A stretch of DNA of 64,000 nucleotides from Tidjanibacter sp. (GTDB taxonomy: Bacteria > Bacteroidota > Bacteroidia > Bacteroidales > Rikenellaceae): positions 27,656 through 91,655 of the forward strand of contig JAGBTK010000054.1 in assembly GCA_017631375.1 (NCBI GenBank). Direction: 5' to 3'. Of the stretch, positions 28,957-39,200 are shown one piece after another. The notes under the pieces are model-generated. The model searched no databases. It saw nothing but the letters and a program-made list of their open reading frames with translations, and had not been told where the DNA came from. The position numbers were made by a program, and so were the translations under genes. The stretch's first letter is position 1. Every line of letters starts with the position of its first letter.

Positions 28957-30270
28957 ATGGCTCAGTTTGAAGTACACGGAGGTCGCCCACTCAGTGGCGA
29001 GATAGAGCCCCAAGGGGCTAAGAATGAGGCGTTGCAGGTGATCTGCGCCACGCTGCTCACAGAGGAGGAGGTGACACTGAATAATGTGCCCGAGATTGCC
29101 GATGTGTTGCACCTTATCGGTCTGCTCGAGAAGTTGGGCGTTGAGGTAAATCGCAAGAGCGAGGGGTGTTACACCTTCTGCGCCAAGGATATCGACCTCG
29201 ACTATCTCCGTAGCGATGACTATCGCCGCCGTGGTGCGCGTCTGCGTGGCTCGGTAATGATACTCGGCCCGCTGTTGGCGCGCTTTGGCGTAGCCTATAT
29301 CCCCAAACCTGGTGGCGATAAAATTGGTCGCCGTCGCTTGGATACACACTTCATTGGCTTTCAGAAACTTGGCGCAAAACTTAACTTCAATGCCGATGCC
29401 ACCTTCTTCTCGGTGGAGGCAGAGGAGTTGCGCGGAACATATATGTTGCTCGACGAGGCTTCGGTAACAGGCACCGCTAATATCATTATGGCGGCTGTTC
29501 TGGCTAAGGGTCGCACCACAATCTACAATGCTGCGTGTGAGCCCTACATCCAGCAGCTCTGCCGTATGCTCTGCCGTATGGGTGCAAAGATTGATGGTAT
29601 CGCCTCAAATTTGTTGGTGATCGATGGTGTGGAGAGCCTCGGTGGCACCTCACACACTATGTTGCCCGATATGATTGAGGTGGGTAGCTTTATCGGTCTG
29701 GCCGCTATGACCCAATCGGAGATTACCATTAAAAATGTATCATACGACAACCTAGGCATCATCCCCACGCAGTTTGCGCGAATGGGTATCCGCTTTGAGC
29801 AGAGGGGCGACGATATCTTCATCCCCAAGTGCGAACACTATGAGATTGAGAGCTTTATGGATGGCTCTATTATGACCATAGCCGATGCACCGTGGCCGGG
29901 TCTTACCCCCGACCTCCTCTCTATCTTCCTCGTGGTGGCATCGCAGGCCAAAGGCTCGGTGCTGATCCACCAGAAGATGTTCGAGAGTCGCCTATTCTTC
30001 GTCGATAAACTTATTGATATGGGCGCGCAGATTATCCTTTGCGACCCCCACCGCGCTACGGTGATTGGTCACGACCACTCGCGTCGCCTGCGCCCGACCC
30101 GTATGTCCTCGCCCGATATCCGCGCAGGTGTGGCACTGCTGATTGCCGCCCTCAATGCCGACGGTGTGAGCGTCATCCAGAATGTGGAGCAGATAGACCG
30201 AGGCTACGCTAATATCGACCTGCGCCTGAATAAGCTGGGTGCAAAAATTATCCGTACTGACGATTTTTAG
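28957..30270 (+). CDS. murA: UDP-N-acetylglucosamine 1-carboxyvinyltransferase with Asp at the Cys115 position
   Basis: MurA transfers enolpyruvate from phosphoenolpyruvate to UDP-GlcNAc, the first committed step of peptidoglycan synthesis. The 437-residue product has the EPSP-synthase-like double fold: GGRPLSGEIEPQGAKNEAL at the start with the catalytic lysine region, DEASVTGTANIIMAAV in the middle, and the RAGVALLIAAL segment near the end. In E. coli MurA the flexible loop is PGGCTIG with reactive Cys115; here it reads PGGDKIG with Asp121 (codon 29317-29319). Cys-to-Asp MurA enzymes are active but insensitive to fosfomycin in other bacteria. A bidirectional terminator follows. Confidence 0.94.
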   Translation: MAQFEVHGGRPLSGEIEPQGAKNEALQVICATLLTEEEVTLNNVPEIADVLHLIGLLEKLGVEVNRKSEGCYTFCAKDIDLDYLRSDDYRRRGARLRGSVMILGPLLARFGVAYIPKPGGDKIGRRRLDTHFIGFQKLGAKLNFNADATFFSVEAEELRGTYMLLDEASVTGTANIIMAAVLAKGRTTIYNAACEPYIQQLCRMLCRMGAKIDGIASNLLVIDGVESLGGTSHTMLPDMIEVGSFIGLAAMTQSEITIKNVSYDNLGIIPTQFARMGIRFEQRGDDIFIPKCEHYEIESFMDGSIMTIADAPWPGLTPDLLSIFLVVASQAKGSVLIHQKMFESRLFFVDKLIDMGAQIILCDPHRATVIGHDHSRRLRPTRMSSPDIRAGVALLIAALNADGVSVIQNVEQIDRGYANIDLRLNKLGAKIIRTDDF

Positions 30271-30287
30271 AGTTTTTAGATATGGTA

Positions 30288-30320
30288 AAAAAAGCCGAGA
30301 GATATCCTCTCGGCTTTTTT
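30288..30320. terminator. Terminator after murA
   Basis: GCCGAGAG (30294-30301) pairs with CTCTCGGC (30307-30314), flanked by A runs on the left and T runs on the right, so it can act in either direction. Confidence 0.9.
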
Positions 30321-30420
30321 GTGTTATATGATATTGTCTTCGCAAGAAAGCAGGGACCTAAGTTTAAGCAAAGTGATAAGGATAATAATCCTCAAATAAC
30401 AAGATTTTGTATAAAACATA

Positions 30421-30507
30421 GACCGACCGGGTTTCACAACGCGGTCGGTCACACACCTAAAACAAAAATCAAACTAACCGAATAACCGTATCTGCACAGG
30501 ATGCAGA
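30421..30507 (-). terminator. Inverted repeats downstream of the CE1 esterase gene
   Basis: GACCGACCG/CGGTCGGTC (30421-30429 with 30442-30450) gives a 9-bp stem; on the minus strand it is followed by TATGTTTTATA. A second small stem, TCTGCA/TGCAGA, lies at 30491-30507. One of them probably ends the minus-strand esterase transcript. No gene is visible in 30321-30545. Confidence 0.5.
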
Positions 30508-30545
30508 TTGATTCGGTCTTTCACTATATAGATTTGCTATATGGT

Positions 30546-31637
30546 CTATTTAAAGAGTCTGGGTGCGAAGTTGTAGAGGTCGTGGCGCCATACATACCAG
30601 GTGTGGCCACCGTCCATCTCGCTATACTCATACTTAACACCACACTTATCAAACACCTTCAACATAGCCTTGCCGTTCTCGTAAGCAATATCGGCGGGAC
30701 CACCCTGAGTGAAGATAAGGAGTTTTGCAGTCTTGTTGAGGGTATCAACAATCTCATTGAGGCGTTTCTCGCCATCCTCGTACATCTTCTTGTCGTTGGT
30801 AAACCAACCCGAGCTCATTACATTGATATAGCCGAAGAGGTCGGGATGAGCCATAAAGGACTCCATAGTCTCCAGACCACCCATCGAGAGGCCTGCGAGT
30901 GCGCGGTTTGCCGAGTCGGTCTTCACGCGGTAGTTCTTCTCGATGTAGGGGATGATGTCGTTTGCAAGCTCGTCAACAAACTTGTCGGTTGCGATGCTGC
31001 CATCGGGCATAACAACTACCATAGGCACCATCTTACCCTCAGCCAGGAGGTTGTCGAGGATGTCGCCGGCTTTACCTACACCGGGCCACGATGCGTCGTT
31101 ATCGCCACCACCGTGGATCAGGTAGAATACGGGGAGAGCGTCGGTCGAAGCGTTGTAGCCTGCGGGAGTCCATACGTGCATACGACGAGTGGTACCCATA
31201 GTCGAAGATTTATAGTAAACCTGTGCCACTGCACCGTGGGGTACATCCTTCTGCTGCCAGAACATCTCCTGGCCCTCGGGAACAATCTCAGTCACGGGCT
31301 TAATCTCGTTCAAACGGGGATATTTGGGATCGAAAACAGTGATGCCGTCAACGGTGAAGTTGTAGCGATATGCGCCTGCTGCTACATTGGGTACGGTTGC
31401 GCTCCACACACCATTCTCTGCCTTCTCAAACTTGGTGCCATAGGCTGCGATGTCGCCCGAAAGACCTACATTCTGAGCATTGGGAGCATAGATGCGGAAG
31501 GTTGCGCTGCCATCAGCGTTAGCCTCTACGGATACAAGATTTGCATTGGGATTGGGTGTTCTGCCACCACCGGGGAACTGGGCACTAAGAGTTGCACAAG
31601 TAAGCAGGAGTACTGCTAACGAAAATATTTTTTTCAT
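30546..31637 (-). CDS. Secreted CE1-type esterase with N-terminal beta-sandwich (copy 1)
   Basis: The 363-residue product has a signal peptide (MKKIFSLAVLLLTCATLSAQ). Residues about 35-120 form an E-set/CBM48-like sandwich (TFRIYAPNAQNVGLSGDIAA). From about 135 on is an esterase D/CE1 alpha/beta hydrolase (RRMHVWTPAGYN, FYLIHGGGDND) with the nucleophile in GLSMGG and catalytic histidine in GGHTW. It ends with FAPRLFK, shared with the two paralogues. Relatives include feruloyl and acetyl-xylan esterases of plant-polymer degraders; the substrate is unknown here. It has its own promoter region with the GTTC element pair. Confidence 0.85.
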   Translation of the reverse strand: MKKIFSLAVLLLTCATLSAQFPGGGRTPNPNANLVSVEANADGSATFRIYAPNAQNVGLSGDIAAYGTKFEKAENGVWSATVPNVAAGAYRYNFTVDGITVFDPKYPRLNEIKPVTEIVPEGQEMFWQQKDVPHGAVAQVYYKSSTMGTTRRMHVWTPAGYNASTDALPVFYLIHGGGDNDASWPGVGKAGDILDNLLAEGKMVPMVVVMPDGSIATDKFVDELANDIIPYIEKNYRVKTDSANRALAGLSMGGLETMESFMAHPDLFGYINVMSSGWFTNDKKMYEDGEKRLNEIVDTLNKTAKLLIFTQGGPADIAYENGKAMLKVFDKCGVKYEYSEMDGGHTWYVWRHDLYNFAPRLFK

Positions 31638-31705
31638 TTGAATATGTTTGGTTAGTTAAAAGTCTGTTTTGTGTGCGGGGAAGAAATAGACCTTCTTCCT
31701 CCATA

Positions 31706-31713
31706 CAAAGGTA
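31706..31713 (-). promoter_or_regulatory. -7 box of CE1 esterase copy 1
   Basis: The minus strand reads TACCTTTG, an exact -7 match, 69 bases before the start codon. The -33 region is weak, as expected of an activated promoter; the GTTC repeat pair lies 32-60 bases further up. Confidence 0.65.
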
Positions 31714-31744
31714 AGTACTTACAGAGGAAAACTATTGCACATTT

Positions 31745-31777
31745 GTTCCGAAAACTACTACAAGTGTTCAAAAAGAG
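31745..31777 (-). promoter_or_regulatory. Candidate HTCS operator upstream of esterase copy 1
   Basis: Two GTTC cores at 31745 and 31766 are 21 bases apart; the second continues as GTTCAAAAAGAGA. The sequence TACTACAAG stands before it, as it does before the element pair at 36078-36111. Confidence 0.5.
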
Positions 31778-31886
31778 AGAGCGTCTGCCCGAATTTACCA
31801 CATTGTAGAGGTTTTTCGTTGCAAACGCTCTTTTATATAGGCTCGGCAGTGCAATTTCAGAGCTGCCAACCTATCTCAACCGAGTG

Positions 31887-33059
31887 CTATTTGAAAATGC
31901 GCTGAGCAAAGTCGGTGAGGTAGATTCGCCAGTTACGCCAGATGTGGCCACCGCCGCTCTCCCACAACTCGTGTTCGAAGCCCATCTCGTTGAGCTGGTT
32001 GTGGTAATTGATTGCGCCCTGATATACGAAATCGGTATTACCGCAAGCGATAACATAGAGTGCATAGCCATTCTTCTGCATAGCCTGCAACTGAGGACGA
32101 GTCTCGTCGGTTACCTGACCCGATGCCGAGAAGATACCTACATAGTCGAAGGTGTTGGGATAGTCCTTCGAGATGGTGAAAGTGTGGCCACCACCCATCG
32201 ACAGACCTGCTACGGCGCGTGCCGACTTCTTGTTGATGGTGCGGTAGTTAGCCTCGATGAACTTCTGAACATCCTTGAACGACTCGGGGAAGGTTGCTAC
32301 ACCACCGCGAGTGCCACCACCCATAGCGGGGGTATAAGCGAAGTTCTCATCCGAGTAGCCGGCAGCAGCCTCCTGTGCGGGGTTGCCGTTGGTAACAACA
32401 ACGATCATAGGCTTAGCCTTGCCCTGAGCGATGAGGTTGTCGAGGATCTGAGCGTTACGACCGAGATCCATCCAGCTCTCCTCGTCGCCACCGCTACCGT
32501 GGAAGAGGTAGAATACGGGATACTTAGCCTTGCTGGTCTCATAGCCTGCGGGGGTATAAACGGTCATACGACGGGTCATACCGAGGGTAGGACTCTCATA
32601 CCAGCGTTTAGCAACGGTACCGTGAGGAACCTCCTGCACCGAGTAGATATCGCCCTTATCGCCGGGGATGATGAATACATTGGTCACGGAGTTTACATCG
32701 CGAATCATATAGACATTGCTGGGATCCTTGATGGTCATACCGTCAACCACGAAATAGTAGCTGTAAAGCTCCGATGCCAGAGGCTTGGTGGTGTACTCCC
32801 ATACGCCATTCACCTCGCGCATATCAACGGGCTGCGATACCTCCATAGCTCTGCCGCCAACCTCACCCATAACGGGCTCGATAAAGTCGCCACCTACCTG
32901 TACCTTAACGGCCTTGGGGGCTACAAGACGGAAAGTAACCGAGTTGTCGGGGTGAATCTCAGGAGATTTTGCACTCTGGCCTCCCCAGAGCGACTGCTGC
33001 GCGCTCAACGAGGCAACAGCGAGGAGCATTGCGCTCACAAGTGTCAAAACTTTTTTCAT
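31887..33059 (-). CDS. Secreted CE1-type esterase with N-terminal beta-sandwich (copy 2)
   Basis: The 390-residue product has a signal peptide (MKKVLTLVSAMLLAVASLSAQ), an N-terminal beta-sandwich (TFRLVAPKAVKVQVGGDF, residues about 40-130) and a CE1-like hydrolase domain: RRMTVYTPAGYE, FYLFHGSGGDEES, nucleophile in GLSMGGGH, histidine in GGGHIW. The end DFAQRIFK matches the paralogues. It lies 45 bases behind copy 3 and is probably the last gene of a three-gene transcript starting at 36035. The 249 bases that follow it downstream hold the promoter region of copy 1. Confidence 0.85.
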   Translation of the reverse strand: MKKVLTLVSAMLLAVASLSAQQSLWGGQSAKSPEIHPDNSVTFRLVAPKAVKVQVGGDFIEPVMGEVGGRAMEVSQPVDMREVNGVWEYTTKPLASELYSYYFVVDGMTIKDPSNVYMIRDVNSVTNVFIIPGDKGDIYSVQEVPHGTVAKRWYESPTLGMTRRMTVYTPAGYETSKAKYPVFYLFHGSGGDEESWMDLGRNAQILDNLIAQGKAKPMIVVVTNGNPAQEAAAGYSDENFAYTPAMGGGTRGGVATFPESFKDVQKFIEANYRTINKKSARAVAGLSMGGGHTFTISKDYPNTFDYVGIFSASGQVTDETRPQLQAMQKNGYALYVIACGNTDFVYQGAINYHNQLNEMGFEHELWESGGGHIWRNWRIYLTDFAQRIFK

Positions 33060-33104
33060 AGTAGTTACTCTTTTGTGTTAGTATTTGCTTGTTAAGTGGT
33101 GTCG

Positions 33105-34310
<1,206 letters not shown>

Positions 34311-34331
34311 TTAGGTAATGTATATAAAAAA

Positions 34332-36035
34332 CTAATTTCCAAGAGCATTGTCAGCACGACCGAGCAACTCTATCAGTCCCTTGTCGTGATTATATACCAA
34401 CTCGCAATCTCCATCGTAGCCTCTACCGAGCAACATTGTCGCTCCACCCTCCGGAGTCCAGGCAGGCCATTGAGGCATAGCGGGTGACTGAGGGCTGCCG
34501 GTGTGGCAGAAGGCCGCCCACGCAGAACTCATCTTCTCCGAGAGAGCCAATGCATTCTGAGTACCACCTGTCATTGAGGCTGCCCGAGCCGTATTGCCCA
34601 TCACGAAAGGTATCTCCAGCATATGGTGCGAGCGGAAAATACCATCCTCCACCGGCGACTCGAAACCGAAGAGGTACATATATATAGGTGCAGTGCCGCC
34701 CATCTCATAACGACGCTCGGCAAGGTTGAGTGCCATACGGCGGAAGTTGATATCGAGGTCATAAAGTTCGCTCGGAAAGTAGGAGGTGCGGGGATAGCTG
34801 AGGCGATACAGCTCCTCGGCCTTCGAGTAGAACGAGCCAAGTCGTGTGATTGCCATCGAATCGCGACCACGCTCGTCAAGCGACGAGAACTCGCTCTTGT
34901 AGAGGCTGGGAGTCGCCTCGTGCTTGTTCGTGCCAATCAGAATGGGGATATTCAATCCGCGACGGGGAGCCGCCACATAGGGCTGCTCGGTAATAGCCAC
35001 ACCATCGAGCGAGGGTGCCCAACCGAAGTAGTCTATAAGGTTGTCATCCTCCACAAAGGCGTTGCTGGTACCATCCTCAAATGCCAACTCGCGGACTCTC
35101 TCAAGTGCCTTGGCTGCCGCCTCGCGGAGTGTTGCGTGGCTAATGGTGTCGAGAGTGGAGATATTCTCGCCTGTGATACCCAACTCTTCGAGTGTAATGG
35201 ATGCCAAGCGACGCGAGTACTTGCTATCCATCACCTTAAAGAGCGAGCCGCTCTCTATGATGACCTTATGGATCAACCCCTCAGTCTGCGGCATCGACAT
35301 CAGTGTCAGCACCTTACCACCGCCCGTGCCCTGTCCCATAAGGATAATGTTATCGGGATTACCGCCAAAATTGGCGATATTGGCCTTAATCCAGCGCAAC
35401 GCAGCAACCAGATCGAGTATGCCGGCATTTGCCGAGTGCTGATACTTCTGACCGATGAATGAGAGGTCGAGGAAGCCAAATGAGTTCAAACGGTGATTGG
35501 GAGTCACCACCACAAGATTGTGGCTGTTGGCCATATATTCGCCATCGTAGCACGACAACTCGTGGCTGTGACCGATGGTGTAGCCCGTAAAGAGATATAC
35601 AAGCACGGGCTTTTTGGTATCCGGACGCATATCGCGAGTCCAGATATTCAGATTCAGGCAATCCTCATCTTTCGTACCCTCATCTACCTGATACCAATTC
35701 ACCTCGCTATCTGTTCTCTCGTAGATCACCTGCGGAGGTACTGCGCCATAGGTTGTACAGTCGAGCGCGGCGTGACGCTTGGGGGCAGGCTCGGGAGCCA
35801 TAAAGCGTTCGGCCTTGGCATAGGGCACTCCCTTGAACACATAGACACCCGAAGGAGTCACCTCGCCAATAATCTCACCCTCGCCGGTAGGGGCATAAAC
35901 CTTCTCGCCCACAGCCTGCTGAACAGTGCCTCGACGAGCCGAATTACACGATGTAAAAAGCACAATGCACAACAGCATTGGCAGTACCACTCTAAGAGAG
36001 GGAAGGTAGTAGTATAGGGTCTTAGTTTTCATCAT
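34332..36035 (-). CDS. Lipoprotein of the type-B carboxylesterase fold lacking the nucleophile serine
   Basis: The 567-residue product has a lipoprotein signal ending LFTSC (Cys at about residue 30), so it should be membrane anchored. The fold is recognisable from GVPYAKAERF, EDCLNLNIW and the FGGNPDNIIL segment. In active members the latter runs into GESAGG; here it reads MGQGTGGG, with Gly in place of Ser. The oxyanion loop, normally HGGG, is FTGY. A catalytic-type histidine (HHMLEIPFVMG) is kept. I infer a non-hydrolytic or altered-mechanism protein. It is the first gene of the hydrolase operon; GTTCAAAAGAGA pairs lie 43 bases upstream. Confidence 0.8.
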   Translation of the reverse strand: MMKTKTLYYYLPSLRVVLPMLLCIVLFTSCNSARRGTVQQAVGEKVYAPTGEGEIIGEVTPSGVYVFKGVPYAKAERFMAPEPAPKRHAALDCTTYGAVPPQVIYERTDSEVNWYQVDEGTKDEDCLNLNIWTRDMRPDTKKPVLVYLFTGYTIGHSHELSCYDGEYMANSHNLVVVTPNHRLNSFGFLDLSFIGQKYQHSANAGILDLVAALRWIKANIANFGGNPDNIILMGQGTGGGKVLTLMSMPQTEGLIHKVIIESGSLFKVMDSKYSRRLASITLEELGITGENISTLDTISHATLREAAAKALERVRELAFEDGTSNAFVEDDNLIDYFGWAPSLDGVAITEQPYVAAPRRGLNIPILIGTNKHEATPSLYKSEFSSLDERGRDSMAITRLGSFYSKAEELYRLSYPRTSYFPSELYDLDINFRRMALNLAERRYEMGGTAPIYMYLFGFESPVEDGIFRSHHMLEIPFVMGNTARAASMTGGTQNALALSEKMSSAWAAFCHTGSPQSPAMPQWPAWTPEGGATMLLGRGYDGDCELVYNHDKGLIELLGRADNALGN

Positions 36036-36037
36036 TA

Positions 36038-36045
36038 CAAATTTG
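36038..36045 (-). promoter_or_regulatory. Possible -7 box of the hydrolase operon
   Basis: The minus strand reads CAAATTTG, which fits TAnnTTTG except for the first base. It is 33 bases from the nearest GTTC element, matching the 32-base distance at the copy 1 promoter. It lies only 2 bases before the assigned ATG, so either the start codon is further down or the box is not real. Confidence 0.3.
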
Positions 36046-36077
36046 GGATTTTTTTCTTAATAATACTACAAGGATTT

Positions 36078-36111
36078 GTTCAAAAGAGAATCTATAATGG
36101 TTCAAAAGAGA
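36078..36111 (-). promoter_or_regulatory. Paired GTTCAAAAGAGA elements (candidate HTCS operator)
   Basis: GTTCAAAAGAGA occurs at 36078-36089 and again at 36100-36111, identical over 12 bases and spaced 22 bases start to start, two helix turns. AraC-family regulators, the class of the adjacent HTCS output domain, typically bind such direct repeats. Confidence 0.6.
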
Positions 36112-36182
36112 TATTAGAAATGTTGAACAAATGCAACAAATGTTTCAAAACGCTCCTTTTTGACCGATTTCGCCGATATTTC

Positions 36183-36213
36183 TTGTTATCCTCAACCAAA
36201 TTTACTACTTTTA
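36183..36213 (+). promoter_or_regulatory. Possible promoter of the HTCS gene
   Basis: TTG at 36183-36185, a 20-base spacer and TACTTTTA at 36206-36213 (one mismatch to TAnnTTTG) lie 25 bases before the start codon. Confidence 0.45.
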
Positions 36214-36237
36214 CTCAGATATCAAGATACAAAACCA

Positions 36238-39200
36238 ATGAAACAGACGATTCAGTTTTTCGCAAAGAGCGTTTTGATTGCCCCACTATTAACCCTCTTA
36301 TTAGCGTTGGGAGCATGCAATGGAGTTCAGGGAGATTTTGATGATAATGAGTCTATCACGAAGAGCCCCATAAACTCTCGTATGACGGCGACGACAATCT
36401 CCAACACCACCATCAACGCCTTCTGCGAAGACTATTTTGGTTATATCTGGATAGCAACCGAGCGAGGGCTCAACAAGTATAATGGTAAAGATTTTGTTCA
36501 GTACTATCGCTCTTACGACGACCAATCGGGTCTTCTCTCGTCGCGCATCACCTGCCTCTACTCCGACTCCGACCGCAGAATGTGGATTGGTACGGTGGCC
36601 GGCATCAATCGGCTGGATGATGACGACTCCTTCATTTCATACGATATCAACACACCCGACAAGTCGGTACGCTCCATCTTTGAGGCGAAAGGTAATCAGA
36701 TGTATGCCGTTACCGGCTACAATCTATGCCGTCTGAATACCGAGACCAATATATTTGAGAGCGTTCTCGATGCGACCGAGAAGTTGCAGACACAATCGGC
36801 AAGCTATATCGACTTTGTCCCTGCGGGCGACGGCAATATATGGCAAATCACTCCATCATCGGCAATTCTGATGCACGGCGCAAACCTGTCGGTAATCTGC
36901 ACCCACGAGCTGAAATACGCCCCGACAGGCTCCTACATTGACGACAAGGGCAACCTCTGGCTGCTTGCCCCCGAAGGATTGCAGATTGTCAACTCCTCCC
37001 TCTCCGGTCTGATGCCCCTCCCCGCCAGCCTCGCCAAAGAGGAGGCTATGCACGGCACAATGGGACTCAGAGCCATCTATCGCTACTCGGACGAGGAGGT
37101 GATACTTGTCACAAACGACAACGATGTAGTACTCTACAACACCGTGCTCGACCGCGTTGTGACCACCGACAGCCGCAACTTCCCCTTTGCGGTACCCGAC
37201 TTCTTCCGCATCACGACAATTTTTGTTGACTCGCGCGACAATGTGTGGGTTGGCTCGCAGGAGGAGGGCTTTGAGATGTTCTCCTCGTTTGAGCGTTCGT
37301 TTGTAAGTAACATCCAATTGCAAAAACTCTTCAAGGGCAAGAGCGTTGTCGGTCTACGAACCGATGCCGCAGGTAACCTCTGGTTGCTCGCGCGCCCCGA
37401 CTACATCGTATTCTACAACACAACCACCCGCCAGATCCACATAGTCAACCCTGAACCCCTCTTTGACCTTCAGACACCCGCCAAAGACAATCTTATCTAC
37501 TCGCTCTACATAGACTCGGGCGACAATCTTTGGTTTAACATCGACAACCGCTTGGTGAAGGCCAACTATGACGAGGACGGCAAATTGCGACGATTGGCGG
37601 ACTACGATTTAGGAGGCATTGTCGATATCTCCATCACCGAGGACCACCGTGGCGGAATCTGGGCCGGAGGCTCCTCAGGAGAGATTTTCTTCCTTGAGAA
37701 GGGTGCCAAAGAGTTTAGCAGCATCCAGCTCTTCCCCGGAAAGAATCCTCGTCTGAACTCTATAATGACACTCTCCAACGGCTCTATCGTTGCGGCATTC
37801 CAATCGCAGCCCTTAAAATTGATTGAGCCGGAACTGAGACTCATTCGCGATATTGGCGACACCTCGCCCGATATGAGCAATGTGGTCAATACCTGTCTTT
37901 ACGAGGACCGCGAGCACAATCTCTGGATTGGCACAAATGGTAACGGCTACTTCCGCTACAATATCACCTCCGGACAGATGGATCACAGATTGATGACCAG
38001 CGCAAGCTATGTCACCTCCATCACCGAGGACCTCTACGGCAACTGCTGGGTATCAACCCTCGACTATGTGTCAAAGTACGACCGCACGCTCGACAGCCTG
38101 CTGACACGCGCTGTAGATTACACAAACGACGGTATGGGTGGCAACCAGTTCAACTATGGTGCATCGGCAACTCTCCCCGACGGTGTGATTGCCTTTGGTG
38201 CAACCAACGGACTCACCTTCTTCAACCCTCTCGATATCACCTCCGGCTATCCTGTCCCCTCGCTCTACATCGAGCGATTGGAGGTGAACAACAACATTGT
38301 GCGCAGTTTCCAATCGCAGGATATTGTTAATCAGGATGTTATCTTCTCGCCCAAAGTAACTCTGCGCCACGACCAAACGAGTATCGGTATCGGCTTTGCA
38401 GCGCTCGACTACACGGGTCGCCTCCCCCTCAACTACCAATACCGAATGGATGGTACGGATGAGAGCTGGATCAATGTCAACGATCGTAATATGGCTTACT
38501 ACTCCTCACTGCCCTCCGGCAGACACACTTTCCGTGTGCGCTTGGCAGTGGGCGACAATATCTACTCCGAGAGCGAACAGGCACTAGAGATCTTCGTGAA
38601 ACGCCCTCTACTCAGTTCGGCTATTGCAATTCTCATCTATATCATCATCGGCATCTTGCTGATTATGGTATTTGTCAACCTCATCAAGCGCAGCAACCTC
38701 ACCCGTATCGAGGCTGAGGTGGCGCGTCGCGACGAGGCACAACAGCGTCAGCTGAACAAGATGAATATGGACTTCTTCGCCAACATCTCGCACGAGTTCC
38801 GCACTCCGCTCACTATGATTCACGGTGCGGCAACCACCCTCTGCGATGACGACCCAGAGATCCAGCCCGACGAGCGACTCCCAAAGATCATCAAGCACAA
38901 TGCCGGCCGTCTACTGCGTCTTGTGAGCCAGATGTTGGAGTTCAACAAACTTGAGAACGATGCTCTGAAATTGGAGGTCAAGCTGGTGGATGTGGTGGCT
39001 CTGACACGCCAGCTTATGGCTCTATTCGAACACGCACGCGAGCAGAAGAGGATCACCCTCTCGCTACACGCTGCCGAGGAGTCGCTGCTCGTCTATCTCG
39101 ATGAGGATAAATATGAGAAGGTGCTCTGCAACCTGCTCTCCAACGCCTTGAAATTCTCCACTGCAGGTGGCGAGATTGATGTGACAATCTCAATCCCCTC

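Noticed and set aside
33060-33104. ACAAAAGAG before esterase copy 2 as a third HTCS operator
   Set aside because: It lies directly before the ATG inside the operon, has no partner copy and is probably just an A/G-rich translation start region.
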